Origin: Frigoribacterium sp. CFBP 13712
GTDB lineage: Bacteria; Actinomycetota; Actinomycetes; Actinomycetales; Microbacteriaceae
Assembly (NCBI RefSeq): GCF_014842255.1
Contig: NZ_JACYVH010000001.1
Coordinates: forward strand, 213,264-277,263
DNA length: 64,000 nucleotides
Direction: 5' to 3'
Positions 7,725 to 17,321 of this stretch are shown here, one piece after another. The position numbers were made by a program, and so were the translations under genes. The notes under the pieces are model-generated. The model was not told the DNA's origin, did not search any database, and was given only the letters and a program-made list of their open reading frames with translations. Within the stretch, counting starts at the first letter, position 1. Each line of letters starts with the position of its first letter.

Positions 7725-9127
7725 CGGACGGCCTTCCGGTCGGCGGACGACCCGCGAGGGGTCGCCGCAGCGGTGGCCGAGGAGGCGCGGGTCGGGTCGA
7801 CCGGCACCGCACCCGACCCGTCGGCCGGGTCGTCGTCCGTGGCGGGCGTGAAGCGGATCCGATCGATCCGACGCCCGTCGAGCCGCTCGACGCGGAACGC
7901 GCCGGCCTCGGTCTCGACGACGTCGCCCGCCGAGGGCAGGTGTCCGAGCTCGCTCATCAGCCATCCTCCGACGGTCTCGTACGGGCCGTCCTCCGGCACC
8001 TTGACGGAGGCGCGCTCGAGCAGCTCGTCGGGGCGGAGCAGACCCGGGAAGGTCAGCCAGTTCCGTGATCGGACGACGTCGACGCGGCTTCGGTCGTGCT
8101 CGTCCGACACCTCGCCGACCAGTTCTTCGATGAGGTCCTCGAGGGTGACGACCCCGGCGGTGCCGCCGTACTCGTCGACGACGACCGCCATCTGGTAGCC
8201 CCTGCCCCTGACCTCGGTCAGCAGGTTGTCGAGGGTCATGGTCTCGGGCACTCGCACGGCGTCGGTCTGCAGGGCCGAGACGGGCACGTCGGCGCGACGC
8301 TCACGAGGGACAGACACGGCCTGCTTGACGTGCACGAGACCCACGACGTCGTCGATGCCGTCGTCGGTCACCGGGAACCTCGAGTAGCCCGTCCGTCGGG
8401 CCAGCTGCAGCACCGTCTCGGCGCTGTCGGTGCGCGAGACGGACGACAGCCGGGGTCGCGGGGTCATCACGTCGGAGGCGGTGTGGTCGCTGAAGGCCAG
8501 CGTGCGAGAGAGCAGCGTCGCGGTGTCGGCCTCGAGGCTGCCCTCGGTCGCCGATCGACGCACGAGCGACGAGAGCTCTTCGGCCGTCCGTGCACCGGAG
8601 AGCTCCTCCTTGGGTTCGACGCCGATCGCGCGGAGGATGCCGTTCGCGGTGTTGTTGAGCAGCGCGACGGCGGGCTTGAACACCGTGGTGAACCCGACCT
8701 GGAACGGCATGACGAGCTTCGCCGTCTTGAGAGGGAGGGCCAGGGCGAAGTTCTTGGGCACGAGCTCGCCGATGATCATCGAGAGCAGGGTCGCGACCAC
8801 GATCGACACGATCGGCGCCGCGATCGTCACGGCGGCCTCGGGGATGCCCGCGCCCACAAGCGGAGGCGAGATCAGTCGCGAGATCGCCGGCTCCATCGTG
8901 TAACCGGTGAGCAGCGTCGTCAGCGTGATGCCGAGCTGCGCGCTCGACAGGTGCGTCGAGGTGATGCGCAGGGCCCCGATGGTGGTCGTGAGCCCCTTCT
9001 CGCCCTTGCCCTGTCGGGATTCGAGCTCGGACCGGTCGAGGTTGACGAGCGAGAACTCGCTCGCGACGAACAGCCCGGTGCCGATGGTGAGGAGGAGGCC
9101 GAAGCCGAGGAGGATCCACTCGTTCAC
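7721..9127 (-). CDS. CNNM/CorC-family hemolysin-like transporter, first of pair
   Basis: A 468-residue full-length member: DUF21/CNNM membrane domain (residues 1-200), CBS pair (TGYSRFPVTDDGIDDVVGLV and the VVDEYGGTAGVVTLEDLIEE region), and a C-terminal CorC_HlyC FAD-like domain from about 340 (GPYETVGGWLMSELGHLPSAG). Inferred role: divalent cation efflux or homeostasis. GTG start at 9127 with GAGGTGA upstream. The last 40 residues are a low-complexity Asp/Pro/Ala tail whose coding strand contains one GGAGGCGCGG motif at 7781. Confidence 0.88.
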   Translation of the reverse strand: MNEWILLGFGLLLTIGTGLFVASEFSLVNLDRSELESRQGKGEKGLTTTIGALRITSTHLSSAQLGITLTTLLTGYTMEPAISRLISPPLVGAGIPEAAVTIAAPIVSIVVATLLSMIIGELVPKNFALALPLKTAKLVMPFQVGFTTVFKPAVALLNNTANGILRAIGVEPKEELSGARTAEELSSLVRRSATEGSLEADTATLLSRTLAFSDHTASDVMTPRPRLSSVSRTDSAETVLQLARRTGYSRFPVTDDGIDDVVGLVHVKQAVSVPRERRADVPVSALQTDAVRVPETMTLDNLLTEVRGRGYQMAVVVDEYGGTAGVVTLEDLIEELVGEVSDEHDRSRVDVVRSRNWLTFPGLLRPDELLERASVKVPEDGPYETVGGWLMSELGHLPSAGDVVETEAGAFRVERLDGRRIDRIRFTPATDDDPADGSGAVPVDPTRASSATAAATPRGSSADRKAVR

Positions 9128-9252
9128 GACGAACGGTCACCTCGCTCGGAACGGTGCGGGAGGGGGGTCGTCGACGCGATCGGCGTCGGAGACGGAGGGT
9201 CGTCCATAGACGGAAGAGCTTACGGCACTCGCGCGCCCCTCGGGGCCTCTTC

Positions 9253-10689
9253 TCACCAGCCGACCGGCAGGGCCTTCCCCTCCTCGTAGCCTGCGGCGGA
9301 CTGCACGCCGACGAGGGCGCGTTCCGCGAACTCGGGCACCGAACGGGCCCCGGCGTAGGTGAACGAGCTGCGGACGCCCGACGTGATCATGTCGAGGAGG
9401 TCCTCAACCCCGGGGCGTAGCGGGTCGAGGTAGATCTTCGACGACGAGATCCCCTCGGCGAACAGGGTCTTGCGAGCCAGCTCGTAGGGGTCGAGTCGTT
9501 CGAAGCGACCCTGCACCGCCTTGGTCGAGGCCATGCCCCAGCTCTCCTTGTAGAGGCCGCGCTCGTCGCTCGCCAGATCGCCGGGGGCCTCGATCGTGCC
9601 GGCGAACCACGAGCCGATCATCACCGAGGCTGCTCCGGCGGCGAGCGCCAGCGCGACGTCGCGGGGGTAGCGGACGCCGCCGTCGGCCCAGACGTGGGCT
9701 CCGAGGGCCTTCGCGGCGGCCGCCGTCTCGAGCACCGCCGAGAACTGGGGCCGCCCGACCGCGGTCATCATGCGGGTGGTGCACATCGCGCCGGGACCGA
9801 CGCCCACCTTGACGATGGTCGCCCCGGCGCCGACCAGGTGATGGACGGCCTGCTCGGTGACCACGTTGCCGGCCACGATGGGGAGGCCGAGCCCGAGCGC
9901 CGAGACGGCAGCGATGGCCTTGACCATGCCGTCCTGGTCGCCGTGCGCGGTGTCGATGACGAGCACGTCGACGCCGGCCGCGGCGAGCGCCTTGGCCTTC
10001 TCGGCCACGTCGCCGTTGATGCCGACGGCCGCCGCGACGCGGAGCCGCCCACCGGCGTCGAGCGCGGGCTGGTAGAGGGTCGAGCGGAGGGCGCTCTTCC
10101 GGCTGACGGTTCCGACGACGCGGCCGTGCCGGAGCACCGGGGCGAAGTCGAGGTCGGCGGCGACGAGGCGGTCGAACGCCGCGCGGGGGCCCTCGACGTC
10201 GTCGGCGTCGAGCGAGGTCAGCGCGCCGTGGAGGAGGTCGCCGAGCACGGCGTCGCGGGGGGCCGTCGCGAGGCGGGAGGCGGCGATGCAGCCGAGGTAG
10301 GCGCCGTCCGCGTCGTGCAGGACGATGCCGTGGCCCTCGACGGCGGGGACGGTCGACAGCGCGGCGTCGACCGTCTGGCCGGCGTCGAGCGTGTAGGGGG
10401 TGTCGTACTCGACCGGTTGGCTCTTGACCCAGCGGATGGCGGCGTCGAGCTGCTGGAGGGGCATGTCCTGAGGGAGGACCCCGAGACCTCCGCGCCGGGC
10501 GAGCGTCGCCGCCAGGCGGGGCCCGGTGACCGAGTTCATGTTCGCCGAGACGACCGGGATGGTGGCGCCGGTGCCGTCGCCGGGGGCGAGCGACACGTCG
10601 AGGCGACTCGTCACCGACGACCGGCTGGGCACCAGGAACACGTCGGAGTAGGTCAGGTCGTGGGTCGGCGTCGTCTCGTAGAACCTCAT
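9253..10689 (-). CDS. guaB1: GuaB1-type IMP dehydrogenase family protein (GMP reductase)
   Basis: A 478-residue protein of the actinobacterial GuaB1 group. It keeps the IMPDH/GMPR TIM barrel with an inserted CBS region (about residues 95-210), the catalytic loop GVGPGAMCTTRMMTAVG, and the VWADGGVRYPRDVALALAAG phosphate-binding segment. The mycobacterial GuaB1 has been characterised as a CBS-containing GMP reductase converting GMP to IMP, rather than an IMP dehydrogenase. ATG 10689 (MRFYETTPTHDLTYSDVFL) starts at the family's usual N-terminus and lies seven bases after TAACGT (10697-10702), so a leaderless message is likely. It is divergent from kgd. Confidence 0.9.
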   Translation of the reverse strand: MRFYETTPTHDLTYSDVFLVPSRSSVTSRLDVSLAPGDGTGATIPVVSANMNSVTGPRLAATLARRGGLGVLPQDMPLQQLDAAIRWVKSQPVEYDTPYTLDAGQTVDAALSTVPAVEGHGIVLHDADGAYLGCIAASRLATAPRDAVLGDLLHGALTSLDADDVEGPRAAFDRLVAADLDFAPVLRHGRVVGTVSRKSALRSTLYQPALDAGGRLRVAAAVGINGDVAEKAKALAAAGVDVLVIDTAHGDQDGMVKAIAAVSALGLGLPIVAGNVVTEQAVHHLVGAGATIVKVGVGPGAMCTTRMMTAVGRPQFSAVLETAAAAKALGAHVWADGGVRYPRDVALALAAGAASVMIGSWFAGTIEAPGDLASDERGLYKESWGMASTKAVQGRFERLDPYELARKTLFAEGISSSKIYLDPLRPGVEDLLDMITSGVRSSFTYAGARSVPEFAERALVGVQSAAGYEEGKALPVGW

Positions 10690-10696
10690 GCGGACA

Positions 10697-10774
10697 ACGT
10701 TAATCCCTGTGAGTCCGAGACCCCCGGAGCGCGGTAAGCGTTTAAGCTGGGTCGAGGCGGGCCCCTCGGGGCCC
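10697..10774. promoter_or_regulatory. Divergent guaB1/kgd promoter region with leader hairpin
   Basis: The minus-strand box TAACGT at 10697-10702 serves guaB1. On the plus strand TAAGCT at 10743-10748 is a candidate -10 for kgd, giving a leader of roughly 58 nt. That leader carries a perfect 7-bp hairpin, GGGCCCC-TC-GGGGCCC, at 10759-10774. GGAGAG near 10794 lies rather far (about 14 bases) from the GTG start. Confidence 0.45.
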
Positions 10775-10812
10775 CACCTGATCAACAATCAACGGAGAGT
10801 GGGCGATCGGCA

Positions 10813-13800
10813 GTGACTAGCCACGTGACGGGAACGACGGACGACGGCGCGGCGGCCGAGTTCGGGGCCAACGAGTGGTTGGTCGACGAGCTCTACGAGC
10901 AGTGGGTGGTCGACAAGAACTCGGTCGACGAATCGTGGTGGCCCGTGCTCGAGGCGTACAGCCCGTCCGAGACCTCGTCCGAGTCGACGCCGACCACCGC
11001 TCCCCCGCAGACGGACGCCGCCACCCCGGCGGCGGCCCTGGCCCCCGCCCCCGACCAGGCCCCGAGCGGCGGCGCTCCGGCCAAGAAGTCGGTAGCAGCC
11101 CGCACGACCTCCGTCGAGCCCGCGAAGAAGCCGATCCCGGCCGAGGCTCCGAAGAAGAAGAAAGAGCCGGCACGGGCCGAGTCCACCGCCGAGCAGCCGA
11201 CGCCCGAGCCCGTGAACACGGTCGCACCGCTGCGGGGCATGGCCAAGTCGCTGGCGACGAACATGGACGCGAGCCTCTCCGTCCCGACCGCGACCAGCGT
11301 TCGGACGATCCCGGCGAAGCTGATGATCGACAACCGGATCGTCATCAACAACCACCTCAAGCGGGCGCGCGGCGGCAAGATCTCGTTCACGCACCTCATC
11401 GGCTGGGCCCTCGTCCAGGCCCTGAAAGAGTTCCCGAGCCAGAACGTCTTCTACGACGAGGTCGATGGCAAGCCCTCGATCGTCACTCCCCCGCACATCA
11501 ACGTCGGTCTCGCGATCGACATCCCGAAGCCCGACGGCACGAGGGCGCTGCTCGTGCCCGGCATCAAGCAGGCCGACGAGATGCACTTCGGCGAGTTCCT
11601 CCAGGCCTACGAGGACGTCGTCAAGCGGGCTCGCGACAACAAGCTCGCCGCCGCCGACTTCCAGGGCAACACGATCTCGCTGACCAACCCGGGCGGCATC
11701 GGCACCGTCCACAGCGTGCCGCGCCTGATGAAGGGCGCCGGGTCGATCATCGGCGCCGGGGCGCTCGACTACCCGGCCGAGTTCCAGGGGTCGGCGTCGA
11801 AGACCCTGGTCGAGCTCGGCATCGGCAAGACCATCACCCTGACGAGCACGTACGACCACCGCGTCATCCAGGGGGCCGGCTCCGGCGAGTTCCTCAAGAA
11901 GGTCCACGAGCTGCTCATCGGTCAGCGCGGCTTCTACGAGGACATCTTCGCGGCGCTGCGGATCCCCTACGAGCCGATCCGCTGGAACCCCGACATCAAC
12001 GTCAACATCGCCGAGCGCATCAACAAGACGGCGCGCGTGCAGGAGCTGATCAACAGCTACCGGGTCAGAGGTCACCTGATGGCCGACATCGACCCGCTCG
12101 AGTACCGCCAGCGCACGCACCCCGACCTCGCGATCGAGAGCCACGGACTCACCTTCTGGGATCTCGACCGCGAGTTCGTCACCGGCGGTCTCGGCGGCAC
12201 GACGAACCTCCTGCTCCGCGACATCCTCGGCATCCTCCGCGACTCGTACTGCCGCACGATCGGCATCGAGTACATGCACATCCAGGACCCCGCGCAGCGC
12301 AAGTGGGTCCAGGACCACGTCGAGGTCCCCTACGTGAAGCCGTCGCACGACGAGCAGATGCGCATCCTCGCCAAGCTCAACGAGGCCGAGGCGTTCGAGA
12401 CGTTCCTGCAGACGAAGTACGTCGGGCAGAAGCGCTTCAGCCTCGAGGGCGGCGAGTCGACCATCTCCCTGCTCGACACGGTGCTGCAGCAGGCCGCTCG
12501 CGAGAGCCTCGACGAGGTCGCCATCGGAATGGCCCACCGCGGTCGTCTCAACGTCCTCACCAACATCGCCGGCAAGACCTACGGTCAGATCTTCCGTGAG
12601 TTCGAGGGCACCCAGGACCCGAAGACCGTCCAGGGCTCCGGCGACGTCAAGTACCACCTCGGCACCGAGGGCGAGTTCACGAGCGCGACGGGCGAGACCA
12701 TCCCGGTCTACATCGCCGCGAACCCCTCGCACCTCGAGGCCGGCGACGGCGTGCTCGAGGGCATCGTCCGCGCCAAACAGGACCGCGGCGCCTCCGGGGT
12801 CTTCGGCACGCTGCCCATCCTGATCCACGGCGACGCCGCCATGGCCGGGCAGGGCGTCGTCGTCGAGACGCTGCAGATGTCGCAGCTGCGCGGCTACCGC
12901 GTCGGCGGCACGATCCACCTGGTGATCAACAACCAGGTGGGCTTCACGACCCCGCCGTCCGAGTCGCGGTCGTCGGTCTACTCGACCGACGTGGCGAAGA
13001 CCATCCAGGCTCCCGTCTTCCACGTGAACGGCGACGATCCCGAAGCCGTGGCGCGGGTGGCCGAGCTCGCCTTCGCCTACCGCCAGCAGTTCAAGCGCGA
13101 CGTCGTGATCGACCTCGTCTGCTACCGCCGCCGGGGCCACAACGAGGGCGACGACCCCTCTATGACCCAGCCGCTGATGTACAACCTCATCGAGGAGAAG
13201 CGCAGCGTCCGGACACTGTACACCGAGGCCCTCGTCGGCCGAGGCGACATCACGCGAGACGAGTACGACGGCGCCCACCGCGACTTCCAGGATCGACTCG
13301 AGCGGGCCTTCGCCGAGACGCACGCCGCCCAGACCGGGTCGATCCCCGTCATCACCGGCGACGCGCACGACGTCGCCGATCTCGAGCGCCCGGCGACCCA
13401 GCGCGACGACAGCGCCGGCGAGCCCGAGTCGACGGCGATCTCCCTCGAGCTGCTGCACCGCATCGGCGACGCGCACGACAACCCGCCCGAGGGCTTCGTC
13501 GTGCACCCGAAGCTCCAGCAGCTGCTGAAGAAGCGCGTCGACATGAGCCGCAACGGCAACATCGACTGGGCCTTCGGCGAGCTGCTCGCGATGGGCTCGA
13601 TCGTCACGGAGGGCACGCCGGTGCGTCTCGCCGGTCAAGACAGCCGACGCGGCACCTTCGTGCAGCGCCACTCCGTGCTGCACGACCGCGAGAACGGCCA
13701 GGAGTGGCTGCCCCTGCAGTACATCTCCGACGATCAGGCCAAGCTCTGGATCTACGACTCGCTGCTCAGCGAGTACGCGGCGATGGCCTTCGAATACGGC

Positions 13801-14583
13801 TACTCGGTCGAGCGCGCCGACGCCCTCGTCATGTGGGAGGCGCAGTTCGGCGACTTCGCGAACGGCGCCCAGACGGTCGTCGACGAGTTCATCTCGAGCG
13901 CCGAGCAGAAGTGGGGGCAGCGCTCGAGCGTCGTCCTCCTGCTGCCCCACGGCTACGAGGGCCAGGGCCCCGACCACTCGTCGGCCCGTATGGAGCGCTT
14001 CCTCCAGCTGTGCGCCGAAGACAACATGACGATCGCCCGGCCGTCGACCCCCGCGTCGTACTTCCACCTGCTGCGCCGTCAGGCCTACGCCCGCCCCCGC
14101 CGGCCGCTGGTGGTCTTCACGCCGAAGGCCATGCTGCGACTGCGCGGTGCGACCAGCGGCGTCGACGACTTCACGACCGGTCGCTTCGAGCCCGTGCTCG
14201 ACTGCACCCGCGTCTCCGACCCGTCGACGACGAAGCGCGTCGTGCTGCACAGCGGCAAGATCCACTACGACCTCGCCGCCGAGCTCGACAAGCGGGGCGT
14301 GCAGAACGACGTCGCGCTCGTCCGACTCGAGCAGCTCTACCCTCTGGCCCTCGACCGCATCCGCGAGGTGCTGGCGCAGTACCCCGAGGCCGAGCTGTTC
14401 TGGGCGCAAGAGGAGCCCGAGAACCAGGGCGCCTGGCCGTTCGTCGTGCTCGAGCTGCAGAAGCACCTCGACCGCCGCATCACGGTGGCTTCGCGCCCGG
14501 CGTCCGCGTCTCCGGCTGCCGGGTCGACCAAGGCCAGCGCCCGCCAGCAGACCGAGCTGATCGAGAAGGCGCTCACGCTGTAG
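10813..14583 (+). CDS. kgd: Multifunctional 2-oxoglutarate decarboxylase/dehydrogenase (Kgd, SucA-E2 fusion)
   Basis: A 1256-residue actinobacterial TCA-cycle enzyme. Residues about 14-50 form the E1 N-terminal segment (NEWLVDELYEQWVVDKNSVD); about 60-135 is a flexible Ala/Pro/Lys linker. Residues 135-360 form an E2-like acyltransferase domain with catalytic His349 in TYDHRVIQG. From about 400 to the end is the ThDP-dependent E1 domain with MAHRGRLNVL, the GDAAMAGQG...NNQVGF cofactor motif, and a C-terminal transketolase-like part (SSVVLLLPHGYEGQGPDHSSAR). It oxidatively decarboxylates 2-oxoglutarate and works with lipoyl E2/E3 proteins of the pyruvate complex. Start is GTG 10813; GTG 10825 is an alternative. 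The GarA contact surface cannot be judged here. Confidence 0.96.
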   Translation: MTSHVTGTTDDGAAAEFGANEWLVDELYEQWVVDKNSVDESWWPVLEAYSPSETSSESTPTTAPPQTDAATPAAALAPAPDQAPSGGAPAKKSVAARTTSVEPAKKPIPAEAPKKKKEPARAESTAEQPTPEPVNTVAPLRGMAKSLATNMDASLSVPTATSVRTIPAKLMIDNRIVINNHLKRARGGKISFTHLIGWALVQALKEFPSQNVFYDEVDGKPSIVTPPHINVGLAIDIPKPDGTRALLVPGIKQADEMHFGEFLQAYEDVVKRARDNKLAAADFQGNTISLTNPGGIGTVHSVPRLMKGAGSIIGAGALDYPAEFQGSASKTLVELGIGKTITLTSTYDHRVIQGAGSGEFLKKVHELLIGQRGFYEDIFAALRIPYEPIRWNPDINVNIAERINKTARVQELINSYRVRGHLMADIDPLEYRQRTHPDLAIESHGLTFWDLDREFVTGGLGGTTNLLLRDILGILRDSYCRTIGIEYMHIQDPAQRKWVQDHVEVPYVKPSHDEQMRILAKLNEAEAFETFLQTKYVGQKRFSLEGGESTISLLDTVLQQAARESLDEVAIGMAHRGRLNVLTNIAGKTYGQIFREFEGTQDPKTVQGSGDVKYHLGTEGEFTSATGETIPVYIAANPSHLEAGDGVLEGIVRAKQDRGASGVFGTLPILIHGDAAMAGQGVVVETLQMSQLRGYRVGGTIHLVINNQVGFTTPPSESRSSVYSTDVAKTIQAPVFHVNGDDPEAVARVAELAFAYRQQFKRDVVIDLVCYRRRGHNEGDDPSMTQPLMYNLIEEKRSVRTLYTEALVGRGDITRDEYDGAHRDFQDRLERAFAETHAAQTGSIPVITGDAHDVADLERPATQRDDSAGEPESTAISLELLHRIGDAHDNPPEGFVVHPKLQQLLKKRVDMSRNGNIDWAFGELLAMGSIVTEGTPVRLAGQDSRRGTFVQRHSVLHDRENGQEWLPLQYISDDQAKLWIYDSLLSEYAAMAFEYGYSVERADALVMWEAQFGDFANGAQTVVDEFISSAEQKWGQRSSVVLLLPHGYEGQGPDHSSARMERFLQLCAEDNMTIARPSTPASYFHLLRRQAYARPRRPLVVFTPKAMLRLRGATSGVDDFTTGRFEPVLDCTRVSDPSTTKRVVLHSGKIHYDLAAELDKRGVQNDVALVRLEQLYPLALDRIREVLAQYPEAELFWAQEEPENQGAWPFVVLELQKHLDRRITVASRPASASPAAGSTKASARQQTELIEKALTL

Positions 14584-14602
14584 GCACGGTTCATCGCTCG
14601 AC

Positions 14603-14638
14603 GACGGGGCGCAGCATCGCACGATGCTGCGCCCCGTC
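14603..14638 (+). terminator. Terminator hairpin after kgd
   Basis: A near-perfect 17-bp stem (GACGGGGCGCAGCATCG paired with CGATGCTGCGCCCCGTC, loop CA) starting 20 bases after the kgd stop. There is only a weak CT-rich tail. Confidence 0.8.
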
Positions 14639-14683
14639 TCTCTGTCGCCCCGCCTCTCTGTCACCACCACAAACTCATATGTC

Positions 14684-14689
14684 TATGAT
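14684..14689 (+). promoter_or_regulatory. -10 box of the acyltransferase gene
   Basis: TATGAT lies in an unusually AT-rich stretch (14671-14700) eleven bases before the ATG. The leader would be about five bases, and no RBS is seen. Confidence 0.5.
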
Positions 14690-14700
14690 ATTTTGCATAC

Positions 14701-15963
14701 ATGACGTTTCATCAGGCTGCTCGACGCGATCCCGGCACCACGACGCGTGAGACGTGGACGGACACCGTGCGGGGAGCCTGCATCGTGCTGGTCGTCCTGT
14801 TCCACTACGTCGTCCTGCAGCAGAACGCGCATCTCGTTCCGGCTCCGCTGGTGTGGCTGAACGACGCGATGGCGCCCTTCCGCATGCCCCTGCTGATGGT
14901 GTTGAGCGGCCTTTTCGTCCCCGCATCGCTGCGCCACGGGCCATGGCGCTTCGTCACGCGACGTCTGGCCGGGGTGGCGTGGCCCCTCGTCGTCTGGTCG
15001 CTGATGTCCTGGGGCATCCAGGTCGTCGCGGCGAACGGCTCGGCAGTGCTGAGCTCACCGGTCGAGTCACTGCTCAGCACGCGACTGGCCGCGCCGGCGG
15101 GTGTGTGGTTCCTGGCGTATCTGCTGGTCTTCTCCGCCATCGCCCTGCTCACGAGGCGCCTGCCGCCGACGATCGTGGCCGTCGGGGCCTGGTCGATCGC
15201 CCTCGTCACGCCCCGCGTCGGCACCGACCCCGAGATCGACCGCTTCTTCGCCCTCCTGGCCTTCTTCATGGGCGGCGTCGCCCTCACCCGCCTGCCGAGC
15301 CGCCTGGTCGCCGTCGCGAGGACGCCGCAGGCCGTCGTCGTCAGCGCCGTCGCGGCCGCCGCCTGCGTCGCCATCGCCGTCGCGCGGGGCACCGCCGAGG
15401 TGCACTACCTGCCCAGCATGGCGCCCGCGGTCGCCGTCGGGATGATCGCCATCGTGCGGGCGGCTCAGGCCCTCCAGCACCGTCGGGTGTCGAGACTGCT
15501 CGCCGTCGTCGGCCGTCGCAGCGTCGTCTACTACCTCTCGCACTTCGTCGGGTTGGCGATGGCCGTGGCCGTCACCGAGCACGTGGGGGCCACGAGCCTC
15601 AGCTGGACGGTGCTCGGCATCGGCCTGTCGTTCGGCGTCGGGGTCGCCCTGCACGCGCTCGTCACCGTCATGCCTCCGGCGGACATCCTCTTCCGCTGGC
15701 CGACTCGTGCCGGCTCGCGAGCGCGGCGGCGGGCGAGCGCCGCGCGATCAGATGAGCTTCGAGTAGCGGACGCCGGCCTCGTGGTACCCGCGCTTGCGGT
15801 AGAACCGGCTGGCGGTGTCGGTCGCGGCGGCGCCGACGGCGTTGACGACGCGGGCGCCGTGCCCGTGGGCCCAGGTCTCGACGTGCCCGAGGAGGTGCGA
15901 GCCGAGTCCGTCGCGACGTCCGACCTCGGAGACCACCAGCAGCAGCAGCTCGGCCGTGGGTGA
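14701..15963 (+). CDS. Membrane acyltransferase 3 family protein with run-through C-terminus
   Basis: Residues 1-345 form a typical polytopic acyltransferase 3 protein. It starts with TRETWTDTVRGACIVLVVLFHY, whose His is the family's active-site His, continues through RMPLLMVLSGLFVP and about ten hydrophobic segments, and ends at LFRWPTRAGSRARRR. The family O-acylates surface glycans. No stop codon follows: the frame continues about 70 codons through the convergent GNAT gene and ends only at 15963, with a polar low-complexity tail that is the antisense of GNAT. A natural end near 15745 is expected, so the stop was probably lost. Confidence 0.78.
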   Translation: MTFHQAARRDPGTTTRETWTDTVRGACIVLVVLFHYVVLQQNAHLVPAPLVWLNDAMAPFRMPLLMVLSGLFVPASLRHGPWRFVTRRLAGVAWPLVVWSLMSWGIQVVAANGSAVLSSPVESLLSTRLAAPAGVWFLAYLLVFSAIALLTRRLPPTIVAVGAWSIALVTPRVGTDPEIDRFFALLAFFMGGVALTRLPSRLVAVARTPQAVVVSAVAAAACVAIAVARGTAEVHYLPSMAPAVAVGMIAIVRAAQALQHRRVSRLLAVVGRRSVVYYLSHFVGLAMAVAVTEHVGATSLSWTVLGIGLSFGVGVALHALVTVMPPADILFRWPTRAGSRARRRASAARSDELRVADAGLVVPALAVEPAGGVGRGGADGVDDAGAVPVGPGLDVPEEVRAESVATSDLGDHQQQQLGRG

Positions 15964-16188
15964 GTCGTCGTTGTAGGCCCAGACGATGCGCCCGCCGGCG
16001 ACGGCGGTGATGCGGTCGTCGGCGTCGCGCACGACCCAGGTCTCGTGACCGCCGTCGATCGACAGGCGCCCGAGCCGGGCCGACAGGACGTCGGAGTCGA
16101 GGGTGTAGCCGAGGAGGCGGATCAACGACACGAGGTCGTCGAGGTCACGAGCGGTCGGAGTACCGAGGGGCTGCACCGGTGCGGTCAT
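15748..16188 (-). CDS. GNAT family N-acetyltransferase
   Basis: A 146-residue single-domain acetyltransferase. The acetyl-CoA-binding motif A is LLLLVVSEVGRRDGLGSHLL with the R-R-x-G-L-G loop, and the C-terminal TASRFYRKRGYHE is motif B. The substrate is unknown. ATG 16188 follows TAGCGT (16195-16200) by six bases and is probably leaderless. The plus-strand acyltransferase frame runs through its last 216 bases. Confidence 0.88.
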   Translation of the reverse strand: MTAPVQPLGTPTARDLDDLVSLIRLLGYTLDSDVLSARLGRLSIDGGHETWVVRDADDRITAVAGGRIVWAYNDDSPTAELLLLVVSEVGRRDGLGSHLLGHVETWAHGHGARVVNAVGAAATDTASRFYRKRGYHEAGVRYSKLI

Positions 16189-16275
16189 GCACCGACGCTA
16201 GCGCAGGCCCGCCGCCCGTGACGACCGGCGGTGGAGGAGGCCGGCCGACCCGTGCCTCCTCGGCGCCCGCGGGTT

Positions 16276-16521
16276 CTAGCGGTGAGCCGACTGCAGCTCG
16301 CGCAGTCGCGCGAGCACCGCCCCGCGCAGGTCTTCGGGCGCCGTCTCGCGGCAGGCCCGCTGCACGGCCTCGGTCAGGACGACCCCGACCTCGTGCTCGC
16401 CCGCGCAGTCGCCGCAGGTCGCCATGTGCTCACGGATGTCGGCCGCGTCTTCGCGGCACAGCTCGTCGTGCAGATATTCTTCGAGTTCGGCCTTGGCCTT
16501 GTCGCAACCGCAGTCGGTCAT
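16276..16521 (-). CDS. rsrA: Mycothiol-system anti-sigma-R factor, zinc-binding
   Basis: An 81-residue ZAS-type anti-sigma factor. The zinc site HMATCGDC (His32, Cys36, Cys39) plus an N-terminal Cys (Cys4 or Cys6) matches RsrA, where thiol oxidation releases zinc and frees SigR. Its ATG overlaps the sigR stop by four bases (ATGA), giving equimolar coupled translation of sigma and anti-sigma. This cytoplasmic redox switch fits a mycothiol-making actinobacterium. Confidence 0.92.
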   Translation of the reverse strand: MTDCGCDKAKAELEEYLHDELCREDAADIREHMATCGDCAGEHEVGVVLTEAVQRACRETAPEDLRGAVLARLRELQSAHR

Positions 16522-17321
16522 TTCTTGCTGCCCTTCGATGTCGTGCCCACCGGCACCTCGATACCGCGACCGCGCGCGTAGTCGGCCAGCAGCTCGCGGA
16601 GCAGACGGCGACCGCGGTGGAGACGGCTCATGACCGTGCCCACGGGGGTCTTCATGATGTCGGCGATCTCCTGATACGAGAACCCCTCGACGTCGGCGAA
16701 GTAGACGGCCATGCGGAAGTCCTCGGGGACCTTCTGCAGGGCGTCCTTCACGGCGCTGTCGGGCAGGTGGTCGATCGCCTCGGCCTCGGCCGAGCGGGTG
16801 CTGCCGGAGGCGCGGGTCGCCGATTCGGCGCCGCCCATCTGCCAGTCTTCGAGCTCGTCGATCGTGCCCTGGTAGGGGTCGCGCTGCTTCTTGCGGTAGG
16901 TGTTGATGAACGTGTTGGTCTGGATGCGGTACAGCCAGGCCTTGAGGTTGGTGCCCTGCGTGAACTGCGAGAACGCGGCGAAGGCCTTGACGAAGGTCTC
17001 CTGGACGAGGTCGGCGGCGTCGGCCGGGTTGCGGGTCATCCGCATGCCCGCCGCGTAGAGCTGATCCATGAACGGCAGAGCCTGCTCTTCGAAGAGCGCC
17101 CGCAGGTCGGGTTCGCCGACGGAGGCCTCGTCGACCGCCTCGACGACGGCGTCGACGGTCTCGGCGGCCGGAGCCGTCTCGCCGGTCGACTCGCTCGTCA
17201 CGGCGGGCCGTGTCGTCGCGCCGGTGGGCTCTGAAGTGGGCTCGTCGCCCTCGAGGGTGATCATCACGGCCGATTCTAGTTCGGCCACGGTGATCTCTCT
17301 CGGTGCAAGTGCTGTCGGCAC
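16518..17321 (-). CDS. sigR: ECF RNA polymerase sigma factor SigR/SigH, thiol-stress
   Basis: An ECF sigma factor controlling the disulfide-stress regulon. Region 2 is [29 protein letters not shown]...[12 protein letters not shown] and region 4 is [45 protein letters not shown]. Several starts are possible. GTG 17321 (267 aa) has GGGAGGA at 17325-17331; ATG 17345 would be nearly leaderless; ATG 17264 (248 aa) has no RBS. I chose GTG 17321 because the SigR-type promoter just upstream gives it a leader of about 27 nt. The first about 75 residues are an acidic, Thr/Glu-rich extension before region 2. Confidence 0.9.
   Translation of the reverse strand: MPTALAPREITVAELESAVMITLEGDEPTSEPTGATTRPAVTSESTGETAPAAETVDAVVEAVDEASVGEPDLRALFEEQALPFMDQLYAAGMRMTRNPADAADLVQETFVKAFAAFSQFTQGTNLKAWLYRIQTNTFINTYRKKQRDPYQGTIDELEDWQMGGAESATRASGSTRSAEAEAIDHLPDSAVKDALQKVPEDFRMAVYFADVEGFSYQEIADIMKTPVGTVMSRLHRGRRLLRELLADYARGRGIEVPVGTTSKGSKK

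Noticed and set aside
10789-14670. A 1293-codon open frame on the minus strand opposite kgd
   Set aside because: It is the antisense shadow of a clear kgd gene, with Val/Asp/Arg-rich low-complexity composition and no domain.
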